A stretch of DNA of 64,000 nt from SLJN01 sp964505385 (GTDB lineage: Bacteria > Bacteroidota > Rhodothermia > Balneolales > Natronogracilivirgulaceae): NCBI GenBank assembly GCA_964505385.1, contig CAZDIA010000001.1:89691-153690 (forward strand), in the 5' to 3' direction. The number at the start of each line of letters is the position of its first letter. The stretch's first letter is position 1. The position numbers and the translations under genes are program-made. Below the pieces are notes generated by a model that had not been told where the DNA came from, did no database searches, and was given only the letters and a program-made list of their open reading frames with translations. This document shows, one piece after another, positions 8,766 to 17,392 of the stretch.

Positions 8766-9998
8766 ATGGAATGGGTCTTTCTAATTAGTGGATTATTTCT
8801 GGGTTGGTCTCTGGGAGCCAACGACGGTGCCAACATATTTGGCACGGCCGTTGGAACCCGTATGGTGACATTTAAAATGGCCGCCCTTGTCTCCACTATC
8901 TTTGTAATACTCGGCGCTGTTATTAGCGGGGCGGGTGCTACAGAAACACTTGGCCAGCTCGGTGCAGTGAATGCACTGGCAGGCTCTTTCACAGTAGCCT
9001 TAATGGCCGGACTTACCGTAACGGGGATGACCAGATTAAAACTCCCCGTATCTACTTCTCAGGCAGTAGTTGGTGCGATAATTGGTTGGAATATTTTTAC
9101 AAACTCACCCACCGATTATACTGCCTTAGCTGAAATCGTAGGTACCTGGATTTTTTCGCCCATTCTTGCCGGGTTTTTTGCTATTATCCTGTATCTGTTG
9201 GCAAAAAAGTTTATCGGTAATGCACGTATTCACATGCTTGAGCTGGATGCCTGGACACGAATAGGACTGATAGTGGTAGGCGCATTTGGAGCTTATAGTC
9301 TGGGAGCAAATAACATAGCAAATGTAATGGGTATGTTTGTTTTTGCTTCACCATTTGAATCAATGTCGATTGGTGGTTTAATGAATTTTTCTGGTACTCA
9401 GCAGCTATTTCTTATAGGAGCGGCTGCAATCGGGGTGGGAATTTATACCTATTCTTATAGGGTAATGACTACTGTTGGTAACGACATATTTAAACTTACT
9501 CCGATTCTCGCACTTATCGTGGTACTTGCAAAGTCTCTGGTGCTTTTTGTCTTTGCTTCCCAGGGGATTGAAAGTGCACTTGAATCAGTGGGATTACCAA
9601 CACTGCCGTTAGTACCGGTATCAAGTTCTCAGGCTATAATTGGTGCCATTATTGGAGTTGCCCTGGTAAAAAGCCGTTCAGCGATAAACTATAAAATTGT
9701 GGCACGTATCGCATCCGGATGGGTGACCACCCCCGTAATTGCGGCTTTTCTTAGTTTCATAGCACTGTTTTTTGTTCAAAATGTATTCGAACAAAAAGTG
9801 GTGGACCAGCCGGAAGGAATTACGATAAGCACTGAGATTGAAAATGCCGAACAACCAACAAGTACTATTGAACTTGACCAGATAAACGGCAAAGGTGAAT
9901 TGCCGGCAGATTTGGAGATTTGCAAAAATTCACCAAACTCAATCGGGAATGTAATCAGATTTGAGATGACTCCCGGTACCCAAACAAATAATCAGTAA
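8766..9998 (+). CDS. pit: Inorganic phosphate transporter, PiT/PHO4 family
   Basis: A 410-residue inner-membrane carrier. The PHO4 signature GANDGANIFGTAVGT (17-31) recurs as GANNIANVMG (180-189). The paired loop motif PVSTSQAVVGAIIG (94-107) repeats as PVSSSQAIIGAIIG (284-297), reflecting the inverted-repeat fold that moves phosphate with H+ or Na+. After the last membrane segment there is an unusual hydrophilic tail of about 66 residues (345-410). Related Pit proteins can carry sulfate, so phosphate is the likeliest but not proven substrate. It lies between DUF47 (16 bp) and the porin (18 bp) in the sigma-54 operon. Confidence 0.92.
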   Translation: MEWVFLISGLFLGWSLGANDGANIFGTAVGTRMVTFKMAALVSTIFVILGAVISGAGATETLGQLGAVNALAGSFTVALMAGLTVTGMTRLKLPVSTSQAVVGAIIGWNIFTNSPTDYTALAEIVGTWIFSPILAGFFAIILYLLAKKFIGNARIHMLELDAWTRIGLIVVGAFGAYSLGANNIANVMGMFVFASPFESMSIGGLMNFSGTQQLFLIGAAAIGVGIYTYSYRVMTTVGNDIFKLTPILALIVVLAKSLVLFVFASQGIESALESVGLPTLPLVPVSSSQAIIGAIIGVALVKSRSAINYKIVARIASGWVTTPVIAAFLSFIALFFVQNVFEQKVVDQPEGITISTEIENAEQPTSTIELDQINGKGELPADLEICKNSPNSIGNVIRFEMTPGTQTNNQ

Positions 9999-10016
9999 AC
10001 CTATTAGGACAAGGTT

Positions 10017-11654
10017 ATGGAAAGAAACAATAATATTGCTTTAGTAAGTAGATGGCTTCAAATAGCTATTGTAGCATTTGTAATGACAGGACTGTTTTTC
10101 CAATCTGCCGTTGCCGAAGGTTCTAATGAAGATGAAAATTCTGAGGAATCTAAAGAAGCAGATGTAGCAGAAAAAGAAGAAGCGCAGGATGATGAAGAAG
10201 ATCGCGATATGCAAATTGATCGTCATCCGGAGATTGAGTATGACCCAACCATGCCGGTTGAATGGGAAGATGTGATCATCAACCCGCATAAGATGGTGAT
10301 TTCTTCGGCCGATGGAACTCATCGGGTAGCTATTCGCGGTCGATTACAAACAGACGTCGCGTATAATATGTTTGATAGTGACGATACAGTAAATCGTGCT
10401 GAATTCGGTGATGAAAGAAATGTGCCGTTTGGTACCTGGCACCGACGAATCCGTATGGGTATGCTTGGTGTTATGTATGACAACTGGGAATGGCAAGTAG
10501 AGCCGGAATTCAGGGATACTGAAATACGGTTTGCAAATTTATATATGGCGTATCTGTTTGATCACGGACGGCTTGCCGCGGGCCATTTTAAAGAGCCATT
10601 CAGTTTTGAAAGTCATACGAGTTCCCGACGTATAACTTTTCTGGAGCGCGCTGCTGTAGTGGATGCACTTCGGCCAAGCTCAAGCCGCTCGATAGGGTTA
10701 ATGTATGAAACATTGCGGCCCGGCTATTATATTGGTGGTGGTATCTTTGGCGGTAATACCTGGGGTGCTCAGGAAAGAGAGCGTGATATTCATGAAGGAT
10801 GGGCTACAACTGTACGAGCCAGTTTCGCTCCTTATGAAGATGATAGCATAAACCTGTTTACGCACCTCGGTGGTAGCTTCCAGCACCGGGTAAATGCCTG
10901 GGCTGAAGGCGATGATCTTTCGGTAGATGGTGATGGTGAAGAATGGCTGAGAGGATATATGCCCGTCCGCAAGAGAACTCGTGGTGGCCAACGTGCGGCA
11001 GAAACCCGGTTTGTCGGACGGCATGATATAGAAGGTGTCGAAAATCACCAAACCTATGCACTCGAAGGCTTATTCGGGTATGAGAGATTTACACTGCAAG
11101 GTGAGTATTTGCTTGCAAATTTTAATCGTCCTGATGATTTGACCGTGGATAACTTCGCCGGCGAACATGATGAAGGTGAATTGGATAATGAAGCGTGGCT
11201 GGATTATTACGAAACCACGATGACACAAAGTGGCTGGTATGTTGAGTCTACCTTCTTTCTTTCCCGTGATCAGAGAAATTATCGCTCCTTTAGCGGGGAT
11301 ATTGGCGGGCAGCATGTAAATCGCCCTGTTTCAGACGGAGGTGCCGGCGCATGGTTGCTTACGGCACGTTATTCTCATATGGATGGGTATACCGATCAAT
11401 ATCCGGTGGATGAAGATGGAAACCATCTATTTGATGAGGACCTGTTTAATGGTGATGAATACGGTGGCGGTCAAAAACTGGACCACTGGACCCTCGGCCT
11501 TAACTGGTATCCTGAAAGTGACATCGTTTTCAAATTAAACCTGATGTATATGGATGGGCGTTATCAAAAACCGGTTGAAAATTTTGCAGGGGAACCGGAA
11601 GTACGAAAAACTGATGGCTTTTCTTTTGCTCTTAGATTTCAGTACGAATGGTAA
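10017..11654 (+). CDS. OprO/OprP-like phosphate/polyphosphate-selective porin
   Basis: A 545-residue outer-membrane beta-barrel of the phosphate-selective porin O/P family. The signal peptide ends about residue 33 (AVA|EG). A highly acidic linker (34-65) is followed by the barrel, with family segments such as VAIRGRLQTDVAYN, RIRMGMLGVMYDNWEWQVEPEF, AGHFKEPFSFE, LERAAVVDALRPSSSRSIG and a terminal aromatic strand ending FQYEW, a typical BAM recognition end. It provides the outer-membrane step for the carriers encoded just upstream. Last gene of the operon; a strong terminator follows 84 bp later. Confidence 0.92.
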   Translation: MERNNNIALVSRWLQIAIVAFVMTGLFFQSAVAEGSNEDENSEESKEADVAEKEEAQDDEEDRDMQIDRHPEIEYDPTMPVEWEDVIINPHKMVISSADGTHRVAIRGRLQTDVAYNMFDSDDTVNRAEFGDERNVPFGTWHRRIRMGMLGVMYDNWEWQVEPEFRDTEIRFANLYMAYLFDHGRLAAGHFKEPFSFESHTSSRRITFLERAAVVDALRPSSSRSIGLMYETLRPGYYIGGGIFGGNTWGAQERERDIHEGWATTVRASFAPYEDDSINLFTHLGGSFQHRVNAWAEGDDLSVDGDGEEWLRGYMPVRKRTRGGQRAAETRFVGRHDIEGVENHQTYALEGLFGYERFTLQGEYLLANFNRPDDLTVDNFAGEHDEGELDNEAWLDYYETTMTQSGWYVESTFFLSRDQRNYRSFSGDIGGQHVNRPVSDGGAGAWLLTARYSHMDGYTDQYPVDEDGNHLFDEDLFNGDEYGGGQKLDHWTLGLNWYPESDIVFKLNLMYMDGRYQKPVENFAGEPEVRKTDGFSFALRFQYEW

Positions 11655-11738
11655 AAGAGCTCCATTAATTTGAGAGAATGTTAATGGTTAAAAGTAAATA
11701 AAATAGTCATAGGCCAGGATCATCCTGGTAACCTCGAT

Positions 11739-11785
11739 AGAGCTTCTCCGATTTTTAATGGTTAGTCGGGGAAGCTCTTTTTTTA
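11739..11785 (+). terminator. Rho-independent terminator of the anion-uptake operon
   Basis: A 13-bp stem (11739-11751 with 11765-11777, one G-U type mismatch), a 13-nt loop and a run of seven or more T. A small perfect hairpin CCAGGA-TCA-TCCTGG (11714-11728) precedes it. Confidence 0.88.
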
Positions 11786-11837
11786 TTACCTTTTCCTGGT
11801 AAGTTTTGTTTTTCTAAAATCCTGTATTAACTAAACT

Positions 11838-12491
11838 TTAGCCGCTCTGGTTCTTAATCCGGTATGCACATACATTATCCCCGTCAGGTATATAGGAAAC
11901 CCGTTCGATATTTGCATTTAATATCTTTTTAAGAAACTTCTCTTCAAGTTGGCAGGGTAGTTGGGATTCGCTTACCACATCCCGAAACGGGCAGTTACAT
12001 TGCTCGATGTAAATTTCATCATTTTCCCTTCGCACAGAGGCCATAAACCCTTTTTCAACCAGCATGTTTTCAAGAGCGTCAAGTTGCTCACTTGTAGATT
12101 GACGATTTTCGGTCGAGGTGAAGTCTTTGGCTTGTTCAATGCGGTTTTGCCAGAAAGAAACAAAAAACTCTTCAAGTAAATGGTCATAGCCACGCTCTTT
12201 CAGAAAGTGAATAATGTCCTTAATCATGAGGTGTTCATGATTAGGATAAAGCTCATGACCTTTGTCGGTTAACTGAAACTCCAGCTTGGGTCTGCCGACA
12301 CCTACTTTTTTATAATTGCGCTTGATGTAGCCATCTTCTTCAAGCTGAGTGACATGTTCCCGGACTGTAGTCATCGCAAGGTTGGAATGTTCAATGATAT
12401 TGTCCAGACATGCAGGCGCATTACGCTTGATTAAATCAAGAATCTCCTTTTTGGTTTCGCCTATCATGTTTTTCATCGAATTAACCTGCAA
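11838..12491 (-). CDS. ArsR/SufR-like winged-helix regulator with C-terminal cysteine cluster
   Basis: A 217-residue regulator of the COG2345 type. The N-terminal winged helix (about 10-75) has the recognition segment TTVREHVTQLEEDGYIKR and the wing GVGRPKLEFQLT. The C-terminal half carries C165, C167 (CNCPF), C180 and C208, resembling the Fe-S ligand arrangement of SufR-like regulators, but with one Cys of the classic C-x12-C-x13-C-x14-C series missing. Fe-S or redox sensing is therefore plausible, not proven. It is transcribed alone, and its targets cannot be told from the window. The alternative internal start MKNMIGE (residue 6) is possible. Confidence 0.8.
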   Translation of the reverse strand: MQVNSMKNMIGETKKEILDLIKRNAPACLDNIIEHSNLAMTTVREHVTQLEEDGYIKRNYKKVGVGRPKLEFQLTDKGHELYPNHEHLMIKDIIHFLKERGYDHLLEEFFVSFWQNRIEQAKDFTSTENRQSTSEQLDALENMLVEKGFMASVRRENDEIYIEQCNCPFRDVVSESQLPCQLEEKFLKKILNANIERVSYIPDGDNVCAYRIKNQSG

Positions 12492-12675
12492 TTTATTCGA
12501 TAAGCCAGCTGAAATCGGATTTTAACTTCGAAAAGCCGCGCCTAATATAGTAATCTTACAATAATTTTAATCTTTATTATTTGGTAGCCGGAGTTTCTAT
12601 CCAAGCGTTATCTTAATAATCAAACATTGTACTGGTGTTGCACAATTCCTGGGCCTGGTTAGTAACGGAATTCAA

Positions 12676-12728
12676 TTTTTTTTAAAAAAAGCCGTGTCCC
12701 CGGTTATGCATTTGAAAGGGACACGGCT
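12676..12728 (-). terminator. Rho-independent terminator of the split lipoprotein gene
   Basis: A perfect 11-bp stem AGCCGTGTCCC / GGGACACGGCT (12690-12700 with 12718-12728). Read leftward it is followed by T7 and A/T-rich sequence, so it ends the leftward gene stopping at 12798. The rest of the 306-bp spacer 12492-12797 holds the upstream region of the winged-helix regulator, with nothing else recognisable. Confidence 0.88.
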
Positions 12729-12797
12729 ACCTGTGCACTAATTTATGTTCTGTGAAAGGACTAATACTCAGAACTGTTGGCGAAGTAAGAATAAATT

Positions 12798-14260
12798 TTA
12801 TATACCATCACAAATATTTTGGGGCAGGTCAATTGTTTTTTCAATGATGCTGCCATCATCTTCTGCAGTTATTTCAAAATCTTCCTGGTAAAATACTTCC
12901 TCATAATAGGCTCCTAAGTTATACAAACCAGGTTCCGGAAGGGTAAGTTCAAGTTCACCATCTACTACATCGCCAGCCGAATTCCATTCGGATCTGGTAT
13001 CCGGTTTATAAAAAGCCGGGAAGCTCGGTTGGACTTCGACATCTCCTCCATTTGAACAGATACCAAATATGTTAAATGTAACAGTGATTTCTTCACTATT
13101 ACTCAAATCCAAATCTCTGGTAGTACCTGAGCAGAAATCTACCGACTCTATAGTTTTTTTATGTTCACCAGCCATATCGTATAATTCAATACGGCCTTCA
13201 ACATTATCAGGAAGATCTTTTAACTCGATAATTCTATTCCCGTTTTTCTGTTGGCTCATTTCCTCACCCAGAAATTGATCCGTTTCGGTATTGAAGATTT
13301 TTGCTTTATGTTGGGTACCGGTGCCTGTGAGGTTGAGACTAATGCCTGTGTTACAGGTCGTGCCGGTCCAGGCAGCCGTCCAGTACGAGAGGTGATCTGC
13401 TTCAAACTCTACTTGCAAATTTCCTTGAGAAGATTCTTCTATCTCAGCCGGAGATTCAAAAGTCCATGCCCCTTCATCCTCATTAAAGCTCCAAATTTCA
13501 ATTTCATCTCCCTTTGAAATAGGGGTACCATGATTGTCAACCGTTTCGGGAGATAATGTCATCGACATTTCCAAAGGAGGTAAAAAGTTACGGGCTTGCC
13601 GGTTATTTTCATCTTGAATTTGAAGATACAGATAGCCTGCAGGTTTAAAAGTAAGTTGTTCATCGTTATTCGGAGCATTAATAACATCNNNNNNNNNNNN
13701 NNNNNNNNNNNNNNNNNNNNNNNNNNNNNNNNNNNNNNNNNNNNNNNNNNNNNNNNNNNNNNNNNNNNNNNNNNNNNNNNNNNNNNNNGCGGCAGCCCGC
13801 TCTTGTTAACCATCTTGATTTCAAGTGGATTACCACCTGAGCTATCTATGGATACTGATTTTGCCGTCGTAAGATAGCCCGGAGCATCTGCCTGAATATT
13901 GAACTGAACTTTGTCAGCATCTTTACCGGGAATAATTTCATCCTGTAGAGCAAAGGAAAGAAAGCCGTTTCGCGCTGTAAAAGTTGTTTCGGCCCGGTTA
14001 AACAGATCGATAACTTTATCACTATCTGTGCCTTTAACTTGCACTTCTACAGAGGTGTCATTTTCAAAACCAACCGGCTTCTGTGTTTGTGAATCCACAA
14101 ATATAACAGATACAGTGGTGGTTCGGGTTTTTGTGTTCAGGATGGTTTTTACACCCTCTGTAGGGCTGGTAATATCACAGGCTGCAACAAAGAAGATAAT
14201 GCCAACCAATAAGCTAAACAGTACAGCTTTTAACTGTTGGTATGTGATGATATATCGCAT
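12798..14260 (-). CDS. Surface lipoprotein with CILP/FAM171-like domain, interrupted by an assembly gap
   Basis: One gene read in two frames because a 100-N spacer breaks it. The N-terminal part (from 14260) has a lipoprotein signal with lipobox VAAC (C28) and a beta-rich domain. The C-terminal part is open from the gap edge (13688) to the stop at 12798. Its frame runs through PAGYLYLQIQD, LPPLEMSM and GDEIEIWSFNEDEGAWTFES, a pattern reminiscent of the CILP/FAM171 extracellular module, then a Cys-containing adhesive-like region. The frame change (686 bp between in-frame reference points) shows the true gap is not exactly 100 bp; I see no sign of a real frameshift. The function is unknown, probably a cell-surface protein. 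A terminator follows. Confidence 0.7.
13689..13788. other. Assembly gap (100 N)
   Basis: Exactly 100 N, the conventional placeholder for a gap of unknown size. It lies inside the lipoprotein gene. A repeated domain that collapsed in assembly is one possible cause. Confidence 0.98.
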
Positions 14261-14291
14261 AACTGATGGTTATTTAGGGGCTATAACATCA

Positions 14292-14930
14292 TCAGTTAAG
14301 ACGATAATACATACCAACAGTAATGGCGGGATATAAACTTGCCCACCCTACATTATCTTCAATGATTGCAGCCTGGCTAGCGGAAGGAGCAAGTAATCCA
14401 TCCGCATTCATATCAACATTCGGTTCTCCCTGAAATACAATTCCAAGGTCGACATTAAAACCAAATCTTCTGCCGGAAAATGGATTTCCGTAACCTAAAG
14501 CTAAGTAAGGAGCAAAATCGGGGAACCGGAAATCAGCATGGACATTACCAAGATCCTCCGGTGAATAAACATCTCCTCCGACAGTATGTGATTGTTTCGG
14601 AATAAGCACTGAATTTACGGTATTCTGATTGTAAACTATTCCGCCGCTGACTCGCGCACCATTCTGAAATGGATGCCAGTCAATAATTGCCGTCAGATTT
14701 GATAAACTCAGATCGGCATCAATATCAAAATCTTCATCATCAGAGGTTGTATAAGAATAAGTGTAATTAAACATGTTACCACCTGCCCGAACGCTGAAGG
14801 ATTGATTCAGCTGAACACTGCCTTCAGCACCAATTCCCATGGTACCAAACCCACCCTTAACTGCTACTGACTGCCCGAACAGTGCAGCAGGTATAAAAAT
14901 GATCAGGCTAAGTGATAGTAAAAATTTCAT
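14292..14930 (-). CDS. Outer-membrane beta-barrel protein, unknown function
   Basis: 212 residues. A signal peptide (MKFLLSLSLIIFIPAALFGQ, cleavage about 20) is followed by alternating amphipathic strands ending in the aromatic-terminated strand GMYYRLN, typical of a small 8-stranded barrel. Segments such as PYLALGYGNPFSGRRFGFNVDLGIVFQG match the general outer-membrane beta-barrel pattern without naming a family. It lies 31 bp upstream of the split lipoprotein gene in the same direction, so the two are probably co-transcribed as a surface-protein pair. Confidence 0.75.
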   Translation of the reverse strand: MKFLLSLSLIIFIPAALFGQSVAVKGGFGTMGIGAEGSVQLNQSFSVRAGGNMFNYTYSYTTSDDEDFDIDADLSLSNLTAIIDWHPFQNGARVSGGIVYNQNTVNSVLIPKQSHTVGGDVYSPEDLGNVHADFRFPDFAPYLALGYGNPFSGRRFGFNVDLGIVFQGEPNVDMNADGLLAPSASQAAIIEDNVGWASLYPAITVGMYYRLN

Positions 14931-15470
14931 AATTGTGCCGAGTTAGCTTTTGAGTAACTGATTCATCCCATCTTTGAGAGTCTCTATGCTGTATGATTAA
15001 AGACCCTGAGATTACGAGAAGTATTTACCCTATTACTAAAATCCGAAAATGATGTTTAAGACAACTCTACATGAAACGAGATGTGTACCCCTGGGGCAGT
15101 CATGTAGCCGTCCTGAGACAGGCTGCTATGCATATGAGGGAGTCAAAATTCTATGACCAAGTATAGCTATAAAAAGCACTCAAAGCAAATTTTTGGAAAA
15201 TATATAAAATCATAAAAAACAATAATATAAATAGTTCTTACAATGTTTTCATAAAAATTCTTAGTTTTTGATTTAGTTATACATAAGGAAAATGGAAAAA
15301 ATTGCCTACATAACTATGTGATGTATTCCTACGATGTCGGTGAAATCAGATGTTATGCAGATAATACCAGAATCAAAATCTGCAAATACGCGATAGAACT
15401 TTCCCATCAAAATAATATATTTACCCCTTGTGATCTGAGTCTGTGCAAATGAAGTTTCAATAAAATCATT
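14931..15470. other. 540-bp divergent spacer with possible paired hairpins
   Basis: No coding region. A/T-rich, and it must hold divergent promoters for the barrel gene and pafA. A short GC-richer core has CTACATG (15067-15073) complementary to CATGTAG (15101-15107), immediately followed by a second imperfect hairpin (15106-15124). A small RNA or attenuator is possible but unsupported. Confidence 0.4.
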
Positions 15471-17126
15471 ATGTCTATGAAATCTATCATTGCCTTATTT
15501 ATTATTTGTCTGCTTTTGCCATTAACCGGTTTAACGAAGAATAATCCCGATCCAACAGACCGCCCTGAGATTGTCGTGGGGATTGTTGTAGATCAGATGC
15601 GCTATGATTTCATCACCCGATTTTGGGACTTATACGAAGACGACGGAATAAAGCGACTTTACAGTGAAGGTTTTTCCTTTGATAATGCTAATTACCGTTA
15701 CGTACCAACGTATACTGCTCCGGGCCATACCTCAATCTTTGCCGGTACCAATCCGGAAGTACATGGTATCATTGCCAACAATTGGTTCGATAAAGAGGCG
15801 GGAGAAATGATCTATTGCACGGATGATGAAAATGTTGATCCGGTAGGGACTGAAAGTGATGCCGGCAGAATGTCGCCACATCAAATGTTGTCTACCACAG
15901 TTACTGATGAGCTTAAATTAGCCACAAATCATAAATCCCGGACTGTCGGTGTAGCTCTGAAAGATCGCAGCGCGATATTTCCTGCCGGCCACAATGCGGA
16001 TGGAGCTTACTGGTTTGATCCGGACAGCGGTGATTTTGTTACCAGCAGCTGGTATCATGAGCAGTTGCCGGATTGGGTTGAGCAATTTAATCAACGAGAT
16101 ATACTGGAAGAATATCTTGCCGAGGGATGGGATCTTTTACTTGATGAATCATACTATGATATAAGTCGTGAGGATGATAATCCCTACGAGGGGCCGCTAC
16201 CCGGAGGTGATAAGGTTACCTTTCCTTATGATCTGGAAATGAAATATGAAGAAACCGGGCCATCACTCATTCAGTATGTGCCGCAGGGTAATGATATAAC
16301 CACTGATTTTGCCATTGCGGCAATTGAAGGCAAGGAGCTGGGAAGTGGCAATGCTACGGATTTTCTGGCAATATCTTATTCTTCACCGGATTATATCGGG
16401 CACCGGTTTGGTCCGCAATCACGAGAGATTCAGGATCAATATTTGCGTTTTGACCAGGAGATCGCACGGCTTTTGGATTATCTTGATAATGAATTCGGTG
16501 AGGATGAATTCCTGGTTTTTCTCACGGCTGACCATGGAGTGGCGCACGTTCCGAAATATATGCAAGACCTCAATATTCCTGCCGGGTATTTCTATGATGA
16601 TGAGGTTGAGGAGAAATTGGTGGAATATTCACGGTACCATTTCGGCACTAACCTGATACGTGCGTTCAGTAATCAGCAGGTGTTTTTGGATCATGAGCGT
16701 ATAGACCAGGAGAACCAGGATTCAGAAGAAGTGGAGAGGAAGATTGCCACCTATCTGAGAAAGTTAGAAGGAGTTTCAGGGACGCTTACGGCACATGATC
16801 TGAACTCGACTCAATTTACCGAAGGTATCCAGGCAAGGGTGCAGCGAGGGCATCATGCTAATCGATCGGGTGATATTGCTGCCTGGCTTGATCCGCAGTG
16901 GGTACCATTCTGGGAGGATAAAACCGGAACAACCCATTTTTCGCCTTACAGCTATGATACAAGAGTTCCGCTTTTATGGTATGGAAGCGGCATTGAAAAG
17001 GGGGGCAGTATAAGAAAGGTGGGAATCGAAGATATTGCACCTACACTTGGAGTTCTACTCGGAACAGCTTTTCCTAACGGAACCACCGGGGAACCGCTTA
17101 AGGAGTTGCTTGACCAGAGAAAATGA
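15471..17126 (+). CDS. pafA: PafA-type alkaline phosphatase (phosphomonoesterase)
   Basis: A 551-residue secreted enzyme with a signal peptide (about 1-22), then the alkaline-phosphatase superfamily core. Active-site features of PafA are visible: metal ligand D41 in VVDQMRYDF, nucleophile T82 in PTYTAPGHTS, N103/N104 in IANNWFD, and the diagnostic K164-x-R166 in ALKDRSAIFPAGH. Later metal-ligand motifs are SSPDYIGHRFGP, TADHGVAHVP and RGHHAN. PafA enzymes release phosphate from many organic monoesters in the periplasm and are not strongly product-inhibited. Phosphate released here could feed the Pit/porin system 4 kb away (inference). Confidence 0.93.
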   Translation: MSMKSIIALFIICLLLPLTGLTKNNPDPTDRPEIVVGIVVDQMRYDFITRFWDLYEDDGIKRLYSEGFSFDNANYRYVPTYTAPGHTSIFAGTNPEVHGIIANNWFDKEAGEMIYCTDDENVDPVGTESDAGRMSPHQMLSTTVTDELKLATNHKSRTVGVALKDRSAIFPAGHNADGAYWFDPDSGDFVTSSWYHEQLPDWVEQFNQRDILEEYLAEGWDLLLDESYYDISREDDNPYEGPLPGGDKVTFPYDLEMKYEETGPSLIQYVPQGNDITTDFAIAAIEGKELGSGNATDFLAISYSSPDYIGHRFGPQSREIQDQYLRFDQEIARLLDYLDNEFGEDEFLVFLTADHGVAHVPKYMQDLNIPAGYFYDDEVEEKLVEYSRYHFGTNLIRAFSNQQVFLDHERIDQENQDSEEVERKIATYLRKLEGVSGTLTAHDLNSTQFTEGIQARVQRGHHANRSGDIAAWLDPQWVPFWEDKTGTTHFSPYSYDTRVPLLWYGSGIEKGGSIRKVGIEDIAPTLGVLLGTAFPNGTTGEPLKELLDQRK

Positions 17127-17189
17127 TTAGTGCCTTGGCTCTTAAAGTTTGGATTTACACCTTTATTATAGAAAGTATCCATTATATGA

Positions 17190-17350
17190 TAAAGAATTAA
17201 AGAATTTTAAGAAGTCAAAAAGACAAGGTTTTAAGAAGTCGAGAAATCAAGAAAATGAAAGAGGATTGGAGGAGCTACCGGGGTTTTGGTTCCGGGTTAT
17301 TATCTTATCATCTTTACTTCTTCACATCTTTTCATCTTCGCCGATTTACC
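17190..17350. repeat. Low-complexity AAGAAGTC-type intergenic repeat
   Basis: In the spacer between the convergent pafA and serine-hydrolase genes, TTTTAAGAAGTC occurs twice (17205-17216 and 17229-17240) with AAAGAATT doublets. Inverse-sense runs (ACTTCTTCACATC, CATCTTC) follow at 17310-17345. The octamer AAGAAGTC also occurs in another low-complexity spacer near 56337. Confidence 0.5.
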
Positions 17351-17392
17351 TCTTCAAAAAGATTTTTTTTCTGGGCAGATCATTACTATAAG

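Noticed and set aside
13559..13877. Frames spanning the N gap
   Set aside because: Translation through N is meaningless; the real frame on each side was read separately.
17149..17391. 80-residue frame after pafA
   Set aside because: Lys/Asn-rich translation of a low-complexity repeat tract, no start context.
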